From positions 1-35,846 of the IMG/VR virus record IMGVR_UViG_3300046018_000245: DNA of 35,846 nucleotides; one strand, 5' to 3'. The DNA is from a virus. The notes beneath the pieces are model-generated. The model was given only the letters and a program-made list of their open reading frames with translations. It was not told where the DNA came from and searched no databases. Shown here piece after piece: positions 6,210 to 15,363 of this stretch (its first letter is position 1; the number at the start of each line of letters is the position of its first letter). The position numbers were made by a program, and so were the translations under genes.

Positions 6210-7741
6210 TGGAAGATACGGATGATCTTAAGAAAAAGAAGTTAGAGCTACTCGAAGCGAAGATTAAATTAAAGCGCGAGCTTCCCCATTTGTATGGGTG
6301 GAAAAATTACAAGTGGCAGCGGGAGTTTTTAGAAGCTACGCAACGAGAAGTATTTTTAAATGCTGCAAATCAATTAGGAAAATCTTCGGTCCAAATTAGA
6401 AAAGTTATCGACTGGGCTACTAATGTAAAATTATGGCCTAGCCTATGGAGGACCAAACCCCGGGTTTTTTGGTATTTGTATCCTTCGAAGGACGTAGCTA
6501 CTGCGGAATTTGACGACAAGTGGATACCTGATTTTTTACCAAGAGGAGAGATGAAGAGTCATCCTATTTATGGGTGGAAAGATTATAGAGATGCGAGGAG
6601 GCAGATTGTGTCTCTTGTTTTTAATAGTGGTGTAACTGTATATTTTAAAACTTATTCGCAAGATGCTTCCAATCTTCAGACAGCCACTGTGCATTACATA
6701 GCTACCGATGAAGAACTCCCGGACTTTCTCTTTGATGAGTTATCGTTTCGAAGAAATGCGACCGATGGGTATTTTAGCATGGTTTTCACAGCTACTTTAG
6801 GACAGGAGCTTTGGAGGCTTACGATGCAGCCCGGGAGTAATGAGGATCCTAAGTTTCCTAATGCTTGGAAGAAGCAAGTGTCCTTATATGACAGTATGTA
6901 CTTTGAGGATGGAACGCCTGCTATTTGGACGCAGGAGAAGATCCAACGGACCATCGAGCTTTGTAGGGATGATAATGAGATACAGCGAAGGGTATTCGGT
7001 AAGTTTATTGTTGCTGATGGGCTTAAGTATGCTTCCTTCTCACCTAATGAGAATGTGATAAAGCCTTTTCCAATTCCGATGGATTGGTTTAAGTATTCGG
7101 GAGTTGATCTTGGAGCGGGTGGTGAGAAGAATCATCCGAGTGCTATTTCTTTTATAGCAGTAAGCCCTGATTTTACGCGCGGTGTCGTGTACAAACATTG
7201 GCGAGGGGACACGGAGCTACAGACAGTATCAGATGTGGCTCAGAAGTATATTGAGATGCGTGGGTATGAGACGCATGCGGGAGCTTACTATGATTATCAC
7301 TCAAGGGATTTTAAGACGGTGACGGATCGGATGGGGCTTTCATTTATTGCGGCTGAAAAGAGGCATGATATTGGGGAGCAGATTATCAACACACTTTTCA
7401 AAACAAAGATGCTTTATATTTTTGATATTCCTGAGAATGCTCCTATCATTCAAGAATTTTTATCTTTGCAAACAGATACTGATAAGAGAAAAGCGAAGGA
7501 CGATTCAATTGATAGTTTAAGATACGGCATAACCAAAATACCGTGGGCTTTTGAAAGATCGGCTTCTTTTCCTCGTGCACCGATGCCTGTTTCCCGGTCT
7601 TTAAGTCCGATGGAGCAAGCTCAGAGGGATAGAATGAGTGATAGGCAGCGGATGTTTGCTCCCGATGCGGAAGTGAGTACATCATTTGTGCAATCGGTGG
7701 ATGAAGAGATCGATGCGTGGGGAGAATTATATGACTTCTAA
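6209..7741 (+). CDS. terL: Terminase large subunit (packaging ATPase-nuclease), 510 aa
   Basis: This is the motor that pumps DNA into the prohead and cuts it. The N-terminal ATPase has the adenine motif and Walker A as NAANQLGKSS (residues 51-60; Lys58) and Walker B as YIATDEE (Asp167, Glu168/169). It also has a coupling motif in MVFTATLG (about residues 190-197). The C-terminal RNase H-like nuclease has GVDLGAGG (Asp300), YYDYHSRDF, and a final acidic cluster KAKDDSIDSLRY (Asp431, 432, 435). The 510-residue length is normal for the family. A weak AAAGAAG precedes the ATG. The next gene starts 11 bases before this one ends. Confidence 0.95.
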   Translation: MEDTDDLKKKKLELLEAKIKLKRELPHLYGWKNYKWQREFLEATQREVFLNAANQLGKSSVQIRKVIDWATNVKLWPSLWRTKPRVFWYLYPSKDVATAEFDDKWIPDFLPRGEMKSHPIYGWKDYRDARRQIVSLVFNSGVTVYFKTYSQDASNLQTATVHYIATDEELPDFLFDELSFRRNATDGYFSMVFTATLGQELWRLTMQPGSNEDPKFPNAWKKQVSLYDSMYFEDGTPAIWTQEKIQRTIELCRDDNEIQRRVFGKFIVADGLKYASFSPNENVIKPFPIPMDWFKYSGVDLGAGGEKNHPSAISFIAVSPDFTRGVVYKHWRGDTELQTVSDVAQKYIEMRGYETHAGAYYDYHSRDFKTVTDRMGLSFIAAEKRHDIGEQIINTLFKTKMLYIFDIPENAPIIQEFLSLQTDTDKRKAKDDSIDSLRYGITKIPWAFERSASFPRAPMPVSRSLSPMEQAQRDRMSDRQRMFAPDAEVSTSFVQSVDEEIDAWGELYDF

Positions 7742-8039
7742 AAATGCTTTTAAAACGGAAGATATTTGTGCGATCATTAAAGTGTGCAGCCAAAGTGGAG
7801 TAAGAGAGTTTAAGTATTTAAATCTCTCTTTTTCTTTTGGTCATGTATATGCTCCAACCACAGAGCCTATTTTTATTCCTGAGCCAATTGCTCACCAAGC
7901 CGACACTCAGACCCGAGAGACGCTTTCAAAAAACGAAAACGACATGAAGCAAGAGCAGTTAGACATGATGCTCTTAGAGGACCCGGAAGGCTTTGAAGAG
8001 CTTCTGCGGATCGGGGATTTGAAAGATGAAAGAACTTAA
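7731..8039 (+). CDS. Small protein between terminase and portal, 102 aa
   Basis: The start is taken at ATG 7731 because GGGGAG lies 7-12 bases upstream; the frame stays open further upstream only inside the terminase gene. The product begins MTSKNAFKTEDICAIIKVCS, has a Pro-rich centre (PTTEPIFIPEPIAH), and ends in a very acidic helix (KQEQLDMMLLEDPEGFEELL). It overlaps the terminase by 11 bases and the portal gene by 14. Small proteins at this position occur in several podovirus-like phages. The function is unknown to me; a head-assembly or portal-associated role is inferred from position only. Confidence 0.7.
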   Translation: MTSKNAFKTEDICAIIKVCSQSGVREFKYLNLSFSFGHVYAPTTEPIFIPEPIAHQADTQTRETLSKNENDMKQEQLDMMLLEDPEGFEELLRIGDLKDERT

Positions 8040-10152
8040 GTTTCAGGATTTACTAAAGCTTTATGAAGAAGGTAAGCAAGTAGATACTTCACTCTATGCA
8101 GAGCAAAGATCTAATCTTATGCTTACCGCTGGTAATCACTATACACGCAAGAACTCAAGGTTCTGGGGTCGTATTCGTGATGATAAAGGGCTCACTCAGG
8201 AGCAGAAGCTTAGGCTTACAAAAAATCACATTCAGAGAATTTGTAAAATTTATGAGAATAATATTTTATCTTATGCTCCGGGTGTTTCGATTGTTGCGAA
8301 GAATCAGTCGGAGTTAAAAGATCAAAAAGCCGCCGAGCTTAATAATGCTGTATGGCAGGATATTAAATATCGTCATCGCATGAAAGAGAAGACTCGGGAG
8401 TTTGTGCAAGACTTCATCCGTATTGGGGAAACGGCTTGTAAAGTTTATTGGGACGAGACAAAAGGTGTTCTTCAGGGCTATGAAGCTCTCGTAGACGACA
8501 ATGGTCAGCCTGTGATTGATTCTTCCGGTCAGCCACAGGCTGATAAAAAGAAACCTAAGTTCTCTGGGGATTTTGTATTTGAGAGAATTTTTGGATTTAA
8601 TTTATTCAGGGCCAAAGAAGCGAAGAATTTAAGAGACAGTTGGTTCTTGGGTCTTCGTAAGATGGTTGACGTTGAGGAAATGAAAACTCGCGTAGGTAAT
8701 GATCCTGAGAAATTAAAATTAATTCAAGCTTCTCGTGATGAGACATATTTAGTATTTGATGGAAATAACATGTCGTACTCGGAAGCGCAAAATCAGTGCT
8801 TACTCCTTGAATACTATATTCGTCCAAGTATTAACTATCCTGAAGGCTATTTTTATATTTGTACTCAGCAAGGTATTTTATGGGAAGGGCCTTTGCCTTT
8901 TGGTGTATTTCCTATTATTACTGAGGGATTTGACGAAGTTCCTACAAACCCACGGTCCCACTCAATCATCAAACACCTTCGTCCGTATCAAGCGGAGATT
9001 AACCGCGCTTCATCAAAAGTTGCAGAGACGCAAATTACTTTGGGTGATGACAAGGTGATGATCCAGACAGGTACGAAGATTCAAAATGGTGGAATGCTTC
9101 CGGGTGTACGAGCTATTCAGTACACAGGACAGCCCCCGGTCTTTTTACCCGGTCGCGCAGGCGACCAGTATGTTGCTTATATTCAAAACCAAATTCAAGA
9201 GATGTATTTGGTGGCAAATTTAGCTGAAGATTTAGAAGAGAAGCCTCAACAAACTGATCCGTTCACTACAATGTATCAGTCAATGGCTCAGAAAAAGAAG
9301 TACTCTATTTACTCGACAAAACTCATGGATTTTCTGATTGAGATTTGTGATGTGACTTTAAAACTCGCGAAAGAATATTTAAATGAAGATGCTTTGATTC
9401 CAATGATTGGCCGTTCGGAGTTTGTGAATATTGCAGAGTTTAAAACCACCGAGCCTTTAAACTTTTCCATCAAGCTTGAAGAAGGCACTGAGGATATGGA
9501 GACCAAATTTGGTCGCCAGCTTATGTTCAATAACATTCTTCAGTACGTGGGCTCTAGTTTAGATAAACGTCAGCTTGGATTACTTTTCAGAATGAGTCCT
9601 TACGCTAACAACGAGCAAGCTTTTGAAGAATTAACGATTGATGTGGACAATGCGACGAACATGATTTTGGCTCTTGATCGTGGTAAGCAAGTGATTCCAA
9701 ATAAAAACGACGATCCTGACTATATGATGAAGCGTTTGGTACAAAGAATGCGTAAAGCAGACTTTCCTCAGCTTCCTATGCAAGTTCAGCAGCTCTACGA
9801 ACAAACTTATCAGACATACATACAAATTCAAACCGACGAGCAGAGAAAGATTCAGGAAGCGGCTCTAGGCTATATTCCGATGTCAGGGATGGCGGTTGTT
9901 TGTGATTTGTACGTTCCAGATCCAAGCAACAAATCGAAAACTATGAGGGCTCGCGTGCCATACGATGCGCTCACATGGTTATTGAAGCGTTTGGAGGAAC
10001 AAGGATCGAGCCAACAAGCGCTTCTACAACAACATCAGGGTGTTTTAGCTGATATGGCGAGTGAATTAGCTAAGAATCCACCACAAGCTCCTCAACAAAT
10101 GAACGGACAGGGTGCGGGGGAGAATATGCAGCCTGTATTAACACAACAATAA
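8026..10152 (+). CDS. Portal protein, P22-like, 708 aa
   Basis: A large portal of the P22 type, the dodecameric ring at the unique vertex through which DNA enters and leaves. The support is its place after the terminase, its length of about 700 residues, and typical content. That content includes an early basic/polar helix region (residues 30-110), a beta-rich wing with FVFERIFGFNLFRAKEA (about residue 185), and the central stretch HLRPYQAEINRASSKVAE (about residues 314-331), which matches the crown-stem part of such portals. The C-terminus is Gln-rich (residues 655-708) and probably forms the barrel or a flexible tail. A weak GGGGAT lies upstream of the ATG. The C-terminal tail has low complexity. 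Confidence 0.85.
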   Translation: MKELKFQDLLKLYEEGKQVDTSLYAEQRSNLMLTAGNHYTRKNSRFWGRIRDDKGLTQEQKLRLTKNHIQRICKIYENNILSYAPGVSIVAKNQSELKDQKAAELNNAVWQDIKYRHRMKEKTREFVQDFIRIGETACKVYWDETKGVLQGYEALVDDNGQPVIDSSGQPQADKKKPKFSGDFVFERIFGFNLFRAKEAKNLRDSWFLGLRKMVDVEEMKTRVGNDPEKLKLIQASRDETYLVFDGNNMSYSEAQNQCLLLEYYIRPSINYPEGYFYICTQQGILWEGPLPFGVFPIITEGFDEVPTNPRSHSIIKHLRPYQAEINRASSKVAETQITLGDDKVMIQTGTKIQNGGMLPGVRAIQYTGQPPVFLPGRAGDQYVAYIQNQIQEMYLVANLAEDLEEKPQQTDPFTTMYQSMAQKKKYSIYSTKLMDFLIEICDVTLKLAKEYLNEDALIPMIGRSEFVNIAEFKTTEPLNFSIKLEEGTEDMETKFGRQLMFNNILQYVGSSLDKRQLGLLFRMSPYANNEQAFEELTIDVDNATNMILALDRGKQVIPNKNDDPDYMMKRLVQRMRKADFPQLPMQVQQLYEQTYQTYIQIQTDEQRKIQEAALGYIPMSGMAVVCDLYVPDPSNKSKTMRARVPYDALTWLLKRLEEQGSSQQALLQQHQGVLADMASELAKNPPQAPQQMNGQGAGENMQPVLTQQ

Positions 10153-10179
10153 GCAGACCAGCTTAGAAAGTAGTTTTAG

Positions 10180-11160
10180 ATGGAAGAAGTAATTAGTAAC
10201 GAAGTAAGTGCTCCAGAAGTAGTAGATAGTGCTGTATCAGTACCCGATGTAGTAAATACAACACCAAGTGAAGTAGGTTCTAGTGAAGAAAATGCTCCTA
10301 TAGTGCCTGAAAAACCCGCGTACCAACCAAGTTATAAGGTTAAAACATACGATAAAGAGTATGATATTCCTGAAAGATTCAAAGGACTCCTCACAGACGA
10401 GGCTTCTGAGAAGGAAGTGAAGGAGTTTTTAGGCAAAGCATTTGCTTTTGAGACTTTAAAAGAAAAAAATGAACGTTTTAAGAATGATTACGAGAAAGTA
10501 AATACAAACTATACTTCTCTTTCTAAAAGTGTAGATACATTGGGTAAGTATTTAAATAATGATGATTTTGATTCATTTTTTGATACTTTAAAGGTCCCCG
10601 AAGCAAAGCTCCAACAATGGATGCTTCAAAAACTACAATTAAAAGAGTTGCCACCTGAGCAACAAGCCATTTATAATAAAAAAAGCGAGTATCAAAAACA
10701 GCTTTACAATGCAGAGCAGGAACGTGAGTACTACAAAGGTCAGTACGAAACATTTCAAACCCAGCAAAATGAAGCTGCTTTAGCGCAAGTAGATAATCAG
10801 TTAAACCAACTATTATCTGATCCTAAAGTTGATCAAACCGCAAAAAGTTTTGACCAACGGTTAAACCAACCGGGGGCATTTAAAAAAGAAGTTATTCAGC
10901 GTGCATATTTAATCGAGCAAACCAGCGGAGTTAGATTAACACCTGATCAGGCAGTAGCAGAAGTAATGAAATTGTATGGATTCAACCAACCAGTTAATCC
11001 TTCCAATAATGTCGTTGCTCCGCAAGATGGGATTAAAAAACCTACTCTGCCTACAGTATCGGGCAAAACCACAAGCCCAGCTGCGCAACAAATAAAATCA
11101 ATTGATGATCTCAAAAAAATAAGAACTCAAATTCTTAATCAAGAGAGATCTGAACTTTAA
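10180..11160 (+). CDS. Capsid scaffolding protein, 326 aa
   Basis: The protein lies between portal and major capsid genes, the usual place for the scaffold. It is highly charged, with an acidic, Val/Ser/Pro-rich N-terminus (about residues 1-50) and then long helical, Gln/Glu/Lys-rich segments with coiled-coil character (about residues 80-210). The C-terminus is basic (about residues 280-326) and ends DDLKKIRTQILNQERSEL. Scaffolds typically use such a C-terminal helix to bind the coat protein. No protease motif is seen, so coat processing is not indicated. The call rests on composition and position. Confidence 0.75.
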   Translation: MEEVISNEVSAPEVVDSAVSVPDVVNTTPSEVGSSEENAPIVPEKPAYQPSYKVKTYDKEYDIPERFKGLLTDEASEKEVKEFLGKAFAFETLKEKNERFKNDYEKVNTNYTSLSKSVDTLGKYLNNDDFDSFFDTLKVPEAKLQQWMLQKLQLKELPPEQQAIYNKKSEYQKQLYNAEQEREYYKGQYETFQTQQNEAALAQVDNQLNQLLSDPKVDQTAKSFDQRLNQPGAFKKEVIQRAYLIEQTSGVRLTPDQAVAEVMKLYGFNQPVNPSNNVVAPQDGIKKPTLPTVSGKTTSPAAQQIKSIDDLKKIRTQILNQERSEL

Positions 11161-11186
11161 CAAACATTATTTAGGGGATATATACA

Positions 11187-12422
11187 ATGGCAACTACAGT
11201 TTCGTTTAGCAATATGCTAAATCAGTACCTTCCAGTACCACTTCTTTTTGAAGATCTTAAAAAACGTGATTGGCTTCTTAAAAACGTAGAGCAAGATGAC
11301 TCATGGTTAGGTGGATCTCTTATTGTTCCTTTCTTAGGCGCAGTAGGATCTTCAGTAACTTTCGGATCACTTGCAGCTGCAAGTGATATCGCAGAAGAAA
11401 TTTCTGTTCGCGGTACTTTGTCTGCATACGTAGAAGTTTGGTCATCAATGATCTTCAATGAAACCGATCTTCAACAACATGGAAAATTATCTGAGCAAAA
11501 TTTCCTTAAGATTCTCCCAGACGCTCTTGAGCGTCATGCTGCATATCTTAAAGGTGTAATCAGTCAATCACTTTTGACTGGCAACTTCGTAGCTAAATTA
11601 ACAGCTAGCGGTGACTCTTCAGGTAACATCACAGTAGCACAACCAGATCGTTTCCAAATCAATCAAAAAGTATTGGTTGATGATGACGATAGCTCTCCTG
11701 CAACTGGTTATGTTAAAACCATTAATTTGAACACAGGCGTAATTAACGTAGTTACTGCTCGTGGCGGATCTACTGCAGTAGATCTTTCTGGTTACACTGT
11801 AGCTCAAAACGCTGTCGTATACCAAGATGGACAACAATCAAATGGTTTCACAAGCCTTCGTACCCAACTTTTATCGTCGGCTAACGGTGGTTCTACCAAT
11901 CTTTTGGGTGTTGCAAAAACTGCATATCCATTCCTTCAAGCAATCAACGTTTCGGGTGCGGATATCACTGCTGCAAATATCCTCTCTAAAATCTTCGATG
12001 CATACGTTACAGTACGCCGCTTAGGTGGAGGACAACCGTTCTCTGTAGTAATGAGCTACAAGAACTACGGTTCAGCAATCAAAGTACTTGAAGCACAAAA
12101 AGGTGCATTCAACGTAAAAGCTGGCTCTTCAATGGGTCAACAATACGGCTGGGATGAAATCGAAGTCGGTGGTTTCGCAGGAACTTTAAAACTAGTTGCT
12201 GTTCAAGAGATGGATGATGACATCATTTACTTCTTAGATCTTAAAGCAATTAAGTTCTACACCAATGGCGGTATCAAACGCCGCACTAATCCAGATGGTC
12301 GTCAATTTTACGAAGTTCGTAATACTACTGGCTATCAATACATTGTGGATCATTGCTTATTTGGGGACTTGATTGTTCAAGAGCCTAAAAAATGCGGTAT
12401 CCTTTACGGTATTAGTTACTAA
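11187..12422 (+). CDS. Major capsid protein, HK97 fold, 411 aa
   Basis: The main shell protein, located after the scaffold and followed by a strong hairpin. Residues 1-115 include the N-arm and long helix (ILPDALERHAAYLKGVISQ near residues 109-127). A beta-rich insertion occupies about residues 130-215 (containing RFQINQKVLVDDDD and TGYVKTINLNTG). This resembles the insertion domains seen in P22-like and related coats. The A-domain and C-terminus follow (GWDEIEVGGFAGTLKLVAV, then YQYIVDHCLFGDLIVQEPKK). The start has GGGGAT 8-13 bases upstream. Codon use looks more uniform than in the neighbours, as expected for the most abundant product. Confidence 0.9.
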   Translation: MATTVSFSNMLNQYLPVPLLFEDLKKRDWLLKNVEQDDSWLGGSLIVPFLGAVGSSVTFGSLAAASDIAEEISVRGTLSAYVEVWSSMIFNETDLQQHGKLSEQNFLKILPDALERHAAYLKGVISQSLLTGNFVAKLTASGDSSGNITVAQPDRFQINQKVLVDDDDSSPATGYVKTINLNTGVINVVTARGGSTAVDLSGYTVAQNAVVYQDGQQSNGFTSLRTQLLSSANGGSTNLLGVAKTAYPFLQAINVSGADITAANILSKIFDAYVTVRRLGGGQPFSVVMSYKNYGSAIKVLEAQKGAFNVKAGSSMGQQYGWDEIEVGGFAGTLKLVAVQEMDDDIIYFLDLKAIKFYTNGGIKRRTNPDGRQFYEVRNTTGYQYIVDHCLFGDLIVQEPKKCGILYGISY

Positions 12423-12436
12423 TATTTTAAGTTTTT

Positions 12437-12463
12437 AGGGTGCATCTATTTTAGATGCACCCT
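12437..12463 (+). terminator. Hairpin after the major capsid gene
   Basis: A perfect 11-bp stem (12437-12447 with 12453-12463) has an ATTTT loop. No T-run follows on either strand, so it is more likely an attenuator, a processing site or an mRNA stabiliser than a full terminator. It would help set the high ratio of coat to downstream products. TATACT (12463-12468) follows directly. Confidence 0.5.
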
Positions 12464-12485
12464 ATACTTAACGAAAGGATAAACA

Positions 12486-12959
12486 ATGAATAAAGCAGAT
12501 TTTACTGGTTTTAAAGACACCATGAACTTAATCAATACAAGTTCTGGAGTTATTAAGCGTGGAGATTTCATGACCATTCAAGCAAAACAAGTTTTGCGTG
12601 GATTGTATGATTTTTCTGTTTTGGGAGGAGCAATTGGTGCCATTATTCTTAAAGATGAAGATGGAACTAATTTAGTAATTCCAAGCAAAGCGATTGTAAC
12701 TTCAGTTTATATTGATGTGATCACTGCTCCAACTTCAGGTGGTTCTGCAACTATTGCATTAGGTGCAAATACTACTACTGATTTTAAAGCAGCAACAGCA
12801 ATTGCTTCATACACAGGTATTGTAGCAGGTGTTCCAGTAGGAACAGCGGCTACAGCAGTTAAAATGACTGCTGATCGTAATATTACTGCAACTGTCGCGG
12901 TAGCGGCACTTACGGCTGGTAAGTTTTACGTCATGGTCGAATATATTGTATCTGAATAA
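12486..12959 (+). CDS. Probable capsid decoration or head protein, 157 aa
   Basis: Ala/Thr/Val-rich, beta-strand-rich protein immediately downstream of the major capsid gene, preceded by AAAGGA. It begins MNKADFTGFKDTMNLINTSS. Its second half (from about residue 70) is a repetitive beta pattern with SGGSATIALGANTTTDFKAA and a final AGKFYVMVEYIVSE strand. Such small jelly-roll or Ig-like proteins beside coat genes often cement or decorate the shell. The function is inferred from position and composition. It is followed by a strong terminator. Confidence 0.6.
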   Translation: MNKADFTGFKDTMNLINTSSGVIKRGDFMTIQAKQVLRGLYDFSVLGGAIGAIILKDEDGTNLVIPSKAIVTSVYIDVITAPTSGGSATIALGANTTTDFKAATAIASYTGIVAGVPVGTAATAVKMTADRNITATVAVAALTAGKFYVMVEYIVSE

Positions 12960-12967
12960 GATAAATT

Positions 12968-13007
12968 AAATTGGGTGAAGACTTAAAATGTTTTCACCCA
13001 ATTTTTT
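12968..13007 (+). terminator. Strong intrinsic terminator inside the late operon
   Basis: A 15-bp stem with one G-T wobble (12968-12982 with 12990-13004) and a 7-base loop runs straight into a T-tract (13002-13007). It lies between the decoration-type gene and the next small gene. It would reduce transcription into the tail genes and raise the head-to-tail product ratio, with some readthrough. The ribosome-binding site of the next gene begins right after it. Confidence 0.85.
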
Positions 13008-13019
13008 AAAGGAGATAAT

Positions 13020-13349
13020 GTGTCAGCACAAACGATAGCAATTTCGGGTCATTACAAAGCAGTGACAATGAAGCAACAAACGGTTACAACCACAGCAACG
13101 GTTATTACTGCTCTTGCGTCTACTGACACGGTTATAAAAGCTGAAAATATTTTAGTTCAAGCATTAGCAGCCAACACAGTACCTATTTATATTGCTAACT
13201 CAGCAAGCGTTACTGCTGGAACAAGCGGTGCGATTGAGTTAGTTGCTGGAGCAAATATTAATTTACCGAGCAATAATGTAACTTGGTATGTAATTTGCGC
13301 TTCTGCTGCTCCAAAACTTCAAATTGTATACATGCAGGGTATTAGTTAG
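13020..13349 (+). CDS. Small structural-type protein, GTG start, 109 aa
   Basis: The GTG at 13020 is used: AAAGGAG ends six bases before it, and the ATG two bases upstream is out of frame and leads to a stop after six codons. The product begins MSAQTIAISGHYKAVTMKQQ and is almost wholly Ala/Thr/Val/Ile beta strand, with IYIANSASVTAGTSGAIEL near residues 57-75. It ends QIVYMQGIS. It resembles small head-surface or head-tail joining proteins in composition. I cannot name a family. Confidence 0.6.
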   Translation: MSAQTIAISGHYKAVTMKQQTVTTTATVITALASTDTVIKAENILVQALAANTVPIYIANSASVTAGTSGAIELVAGANINLPSNNVTWYVICASAAPKLQIVYMQGIS

Positions 13350-13368
13350 TATTTGTTGAAGGAAAAAC

Positions 13369-13965
13369 ATGAGCTTAATCACGGGGCCTTCGGTATGGAG
13401 TACATCTGATTCGTCATTACCTTACCGTGTAACCGTATTAGAGGGCAAGTATGTTAGATCATCAAGATTTGTGTCGATTGGGTCTGGAACAAGCGGGGCA
13501 ATCACTCTCCCAGGCAACTCAACCGTCGTCCTCGACGACTTCGGCGGAACAGTTGACGCACTCGTTACACAGATGGCAGGCGGTAGACCAACATACGCTT
13601 CGGCAGTTGATTCAAGTGGAACTATCATCTCTACGACGTTTGATTCTTCTGGTAACTACGTCTTCTCTGGTACTCCAAGCAGCTATCCTGTTGCTCTTGT
13701 ATATCGAGTACAACAAACATTAGTAAATTTTGATTCTACTGCGAGTGATATTGTGGGGCCACCGCAAACAGCTCCGACCACAAGTTCATTTGCTCCACCC
13801 ATTTCAGTACAAGCAACTTACGCCGCAATGACCGCACTTGGTACTCCATCAGTAAACACGCTTTACGTGGTAACGGCAGACGAAAATAAAAGTTACGTCA
13901 ATTCAACTTATTTATGGCTTTCAAATGGCTCTCGCCTTTGGATAGCTTCGACGGGGGATAATTAA
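13369..13965 (+). CDS. Virion protein, possible fibre or head-fibre, 198 aa
   Basis: Preceded by GAAGGA. Begins MSLITGPSVWSTSDSSLPYR. Residues 30-110 are Ser/Gly/Thr-rich beta sheet. The C-terminal part after a Pro-rich hinge (GPPQTAPTTSSFAPP, about 129-143) has the pattern YAAMTALGTPSVNTLYVVTA ending LWLSNGSRLWIASTG. This looks like the short modules found at the ends of phage fibre proteins and resembles the N-terminal module of the 15432 fibre gene. An accessory fibre or decoration role is likely. Confidence 0.55.
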   Translation: MSLITGPSVWSTSDSSLPYRVTVLEGKYVRSSRFVSIGSGTSGAITLPGNSTVVLDDFGGTVDALVTQMAGGRPTYASAVDSSGTIISTTFDSSGNYVFSGTPSSYPVALVYRVQQTLVNFDSTASDIVGPPQTAPTTSSFAPPISVQATYAAMTALGTPSVNTLYVVTADENKSYVNSTYLWLSNGSRLWIASTGDN

Positions 13966-13966
13966 A

Positions 13967-15052
13967 ATGGCAAATTTTCCAGTACAAATGGGCGTATCAG
14001 GAAACGATGTTTTAAATGTTCAAAATCAAAATATTTTTGAACTCATTCGGCGCGAAGGCTTTCCTTTTGATTATAATAATTTTAATACCGTAAATTTTTC
14101 TTCGAGCAATCAATCAGCGGTTGTAAACGCGACTGGTAACTTTTCAAACTATCAAAGGTTAATTCTTACTAGGCCGATTTATTTAACCGCAAGTGACGAT
14201 TGCACGGTTTTTTATTCAGCAAACTCAGACCCAACAGGTAGCTTTCCGTCTATTCTTGGAAGCGTTCACTTACCTGCGAGAACTGCGGTCCCTATTGGGG
14301 GATCTTATCCCGTTTATCCTTTGCAATTTAGTTTTGGACTTTACGCAGACGCAGCAAAAGCGGCGGCAGGTAAATCGGTAACGATTGGCGTGAGCACCTC
14401 GGGAATCATGATCAATAATGATTTAAATTTCAACGCTAAGAAAAAAATCGTTTGGTTCGGAGATTCAATTACAGCCTACACTTGGAATTTAATTGGAATG
14501 CAAAACTGCTTCCCTTATGCGGTTCGCGATTGGTTAAATTTAAACTCACCACAAAAAAACGTCTGTAGGATGGTCAACAAAGGTATGTCAGGAAGAACGG
14601 GGGTAAGTTTCTCTACTATGCTAACTGATGATATTTGGTCTATAGACGATCCAGATATTGTTTTTTGGCAGCATGGGACAAACGATGCTTCTCAGTCGGT
14701 CGGTACCACCGCTTTCGTTGCCGCAATAAATAATTTCATCGCTTATAAAAAACAGCACTGGCCGAATGCTTGGATGGTTTTTTTAGGTTCAACTCCAAGA
14801 CAAGACAATACCGCCGAAACCTTGCTTGCCACTTACAGAGCGGCAGAAGCTGCAGCGGTCGCGGCGGCTGGTGACTCTAAAATCATTTACATTAGTCTAG
14901 CGAATGCTTTCGATAGAACTCTTTCGTTTTCTTCAGTGTGGGCAAGTTCTGATACAGCCGGAAATGGCTTGCACCCCGGAACTCTTTACGCACATCAAGG
15001 AATTACCAATACAATCACAGCCGGATTAGCGGCGGCAGGGATTACAATATGA
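13967..15052 (+). CDS. Virion-associated SGNH/GDSL-type hydrolase, 361 aa
   Basis: An N-terminal beta domain (about residues 1-155) probably attaches to the particle. The SGNH hydrolase follows: block I FGDSIT (Ser167), block II around NKGMSGRTG, block III GTNDA (Gly237-Asp240, Asn239), and block V NGLHPG (His336). Enzymes of this family remove acetyl or other acyl groups from sugars and lipids. In a phage particle, deacetylation of a surface polysaccharide during adsorption is the usual proposal. The residue three before the catalytic His is Asn333 where the family normally has Asp, so the triad is incomplete. An in-frame stop closely follows the last strand. The next gene overlaps by four bases (ATGA). 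Confidence 0.85.
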   Translation: MANFPVQMGVSGNDVLNVQNQNIFELIRREGFPFDYNNFNTVNFSSSNQSAVVNATGNFSNYQRLILTRPIYLTASDDCTVFYSANSDPTGSFPSILGSVHLPARTAVPIGGSYPVYPLQFSFGLYADAAKAAAGKSVTIGVSTSGIMINNDLNFNAKKKIVWFGDSITAYTWNLIGMQNCFPYAVRDWLNLNSPQKNVCRMVNKGMSGRTGVSFSTMLTDDIWSIDDPDIVFWQHGTNDASQSVGTTAFVAAINNFIAYKKQHWPNAWMVFLGSTPRQDNTAETLLATYRAAEAAAVAAAGDSKIIYISLANAFDRTLSFSSVWASSDTAGNGLHPGTLYAHQGITNTITAGLAAAGITI

Positions 15053-15363
15053 GATTTCAAGGGCCAAGTCAGTCAATTGATTCAAACACTGGCACAGATT
15101 TAAGTAGCACGATTACTACGGGCGGCACTGCTCAACAGTTAACCACAGTTCCGGCAAATGGGTTTTACGTTTATAATCCAGACGCCGCGCTTGATTTATG
15201 GGTAGCTATGTTCGGAACTACCGCAGTTGCAAATGGTACAGGATGCATAAGAGTGCAAGCAAACGGCGGTAGCTTTGTCACACCTCCTAATTTTGTTCCG
15301 ACCGGAAATGTGAGCATTGTAGGGTCAGTAACAGGCCAAAAATTTACAGCGGGTAAATGGTGA
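15049..15363 (+). CDS. Small structural-type protein, 104 aa
   Basis: Begins MRFQGPSQSIDSNTGTDLSS and is Thr/Ala/Gly-rich with no charged helices. It contains NGFYVYNPDAALDLWVAMFG (about 38-57) and ends with a beta strand, VTGQKFTAGKW. It is joined to the SGNH hydrolase gene by an ATGA overlap and probably belongs to the same virion sub-assembly. It resembles the 13020 product in composition. Family unknown. Confidence 0.6.
   Translation: MRFQGPSQSIDSNTGTDLSSTITTGGTAQQLTTVPANGFYVYNPDAALDLWVAMFGTTAVANGTGCIRVQANGGSFVTPPNFVPTGNVSIVGSVTGQKFTAGKW

Noticed and set aside
13018-13038. ATG start two bases before the GTG of the 109-aa gene
   Set aside because: It is out of frame and hits a stop after six codons; the GTG fits the AAAGGAG spacing.
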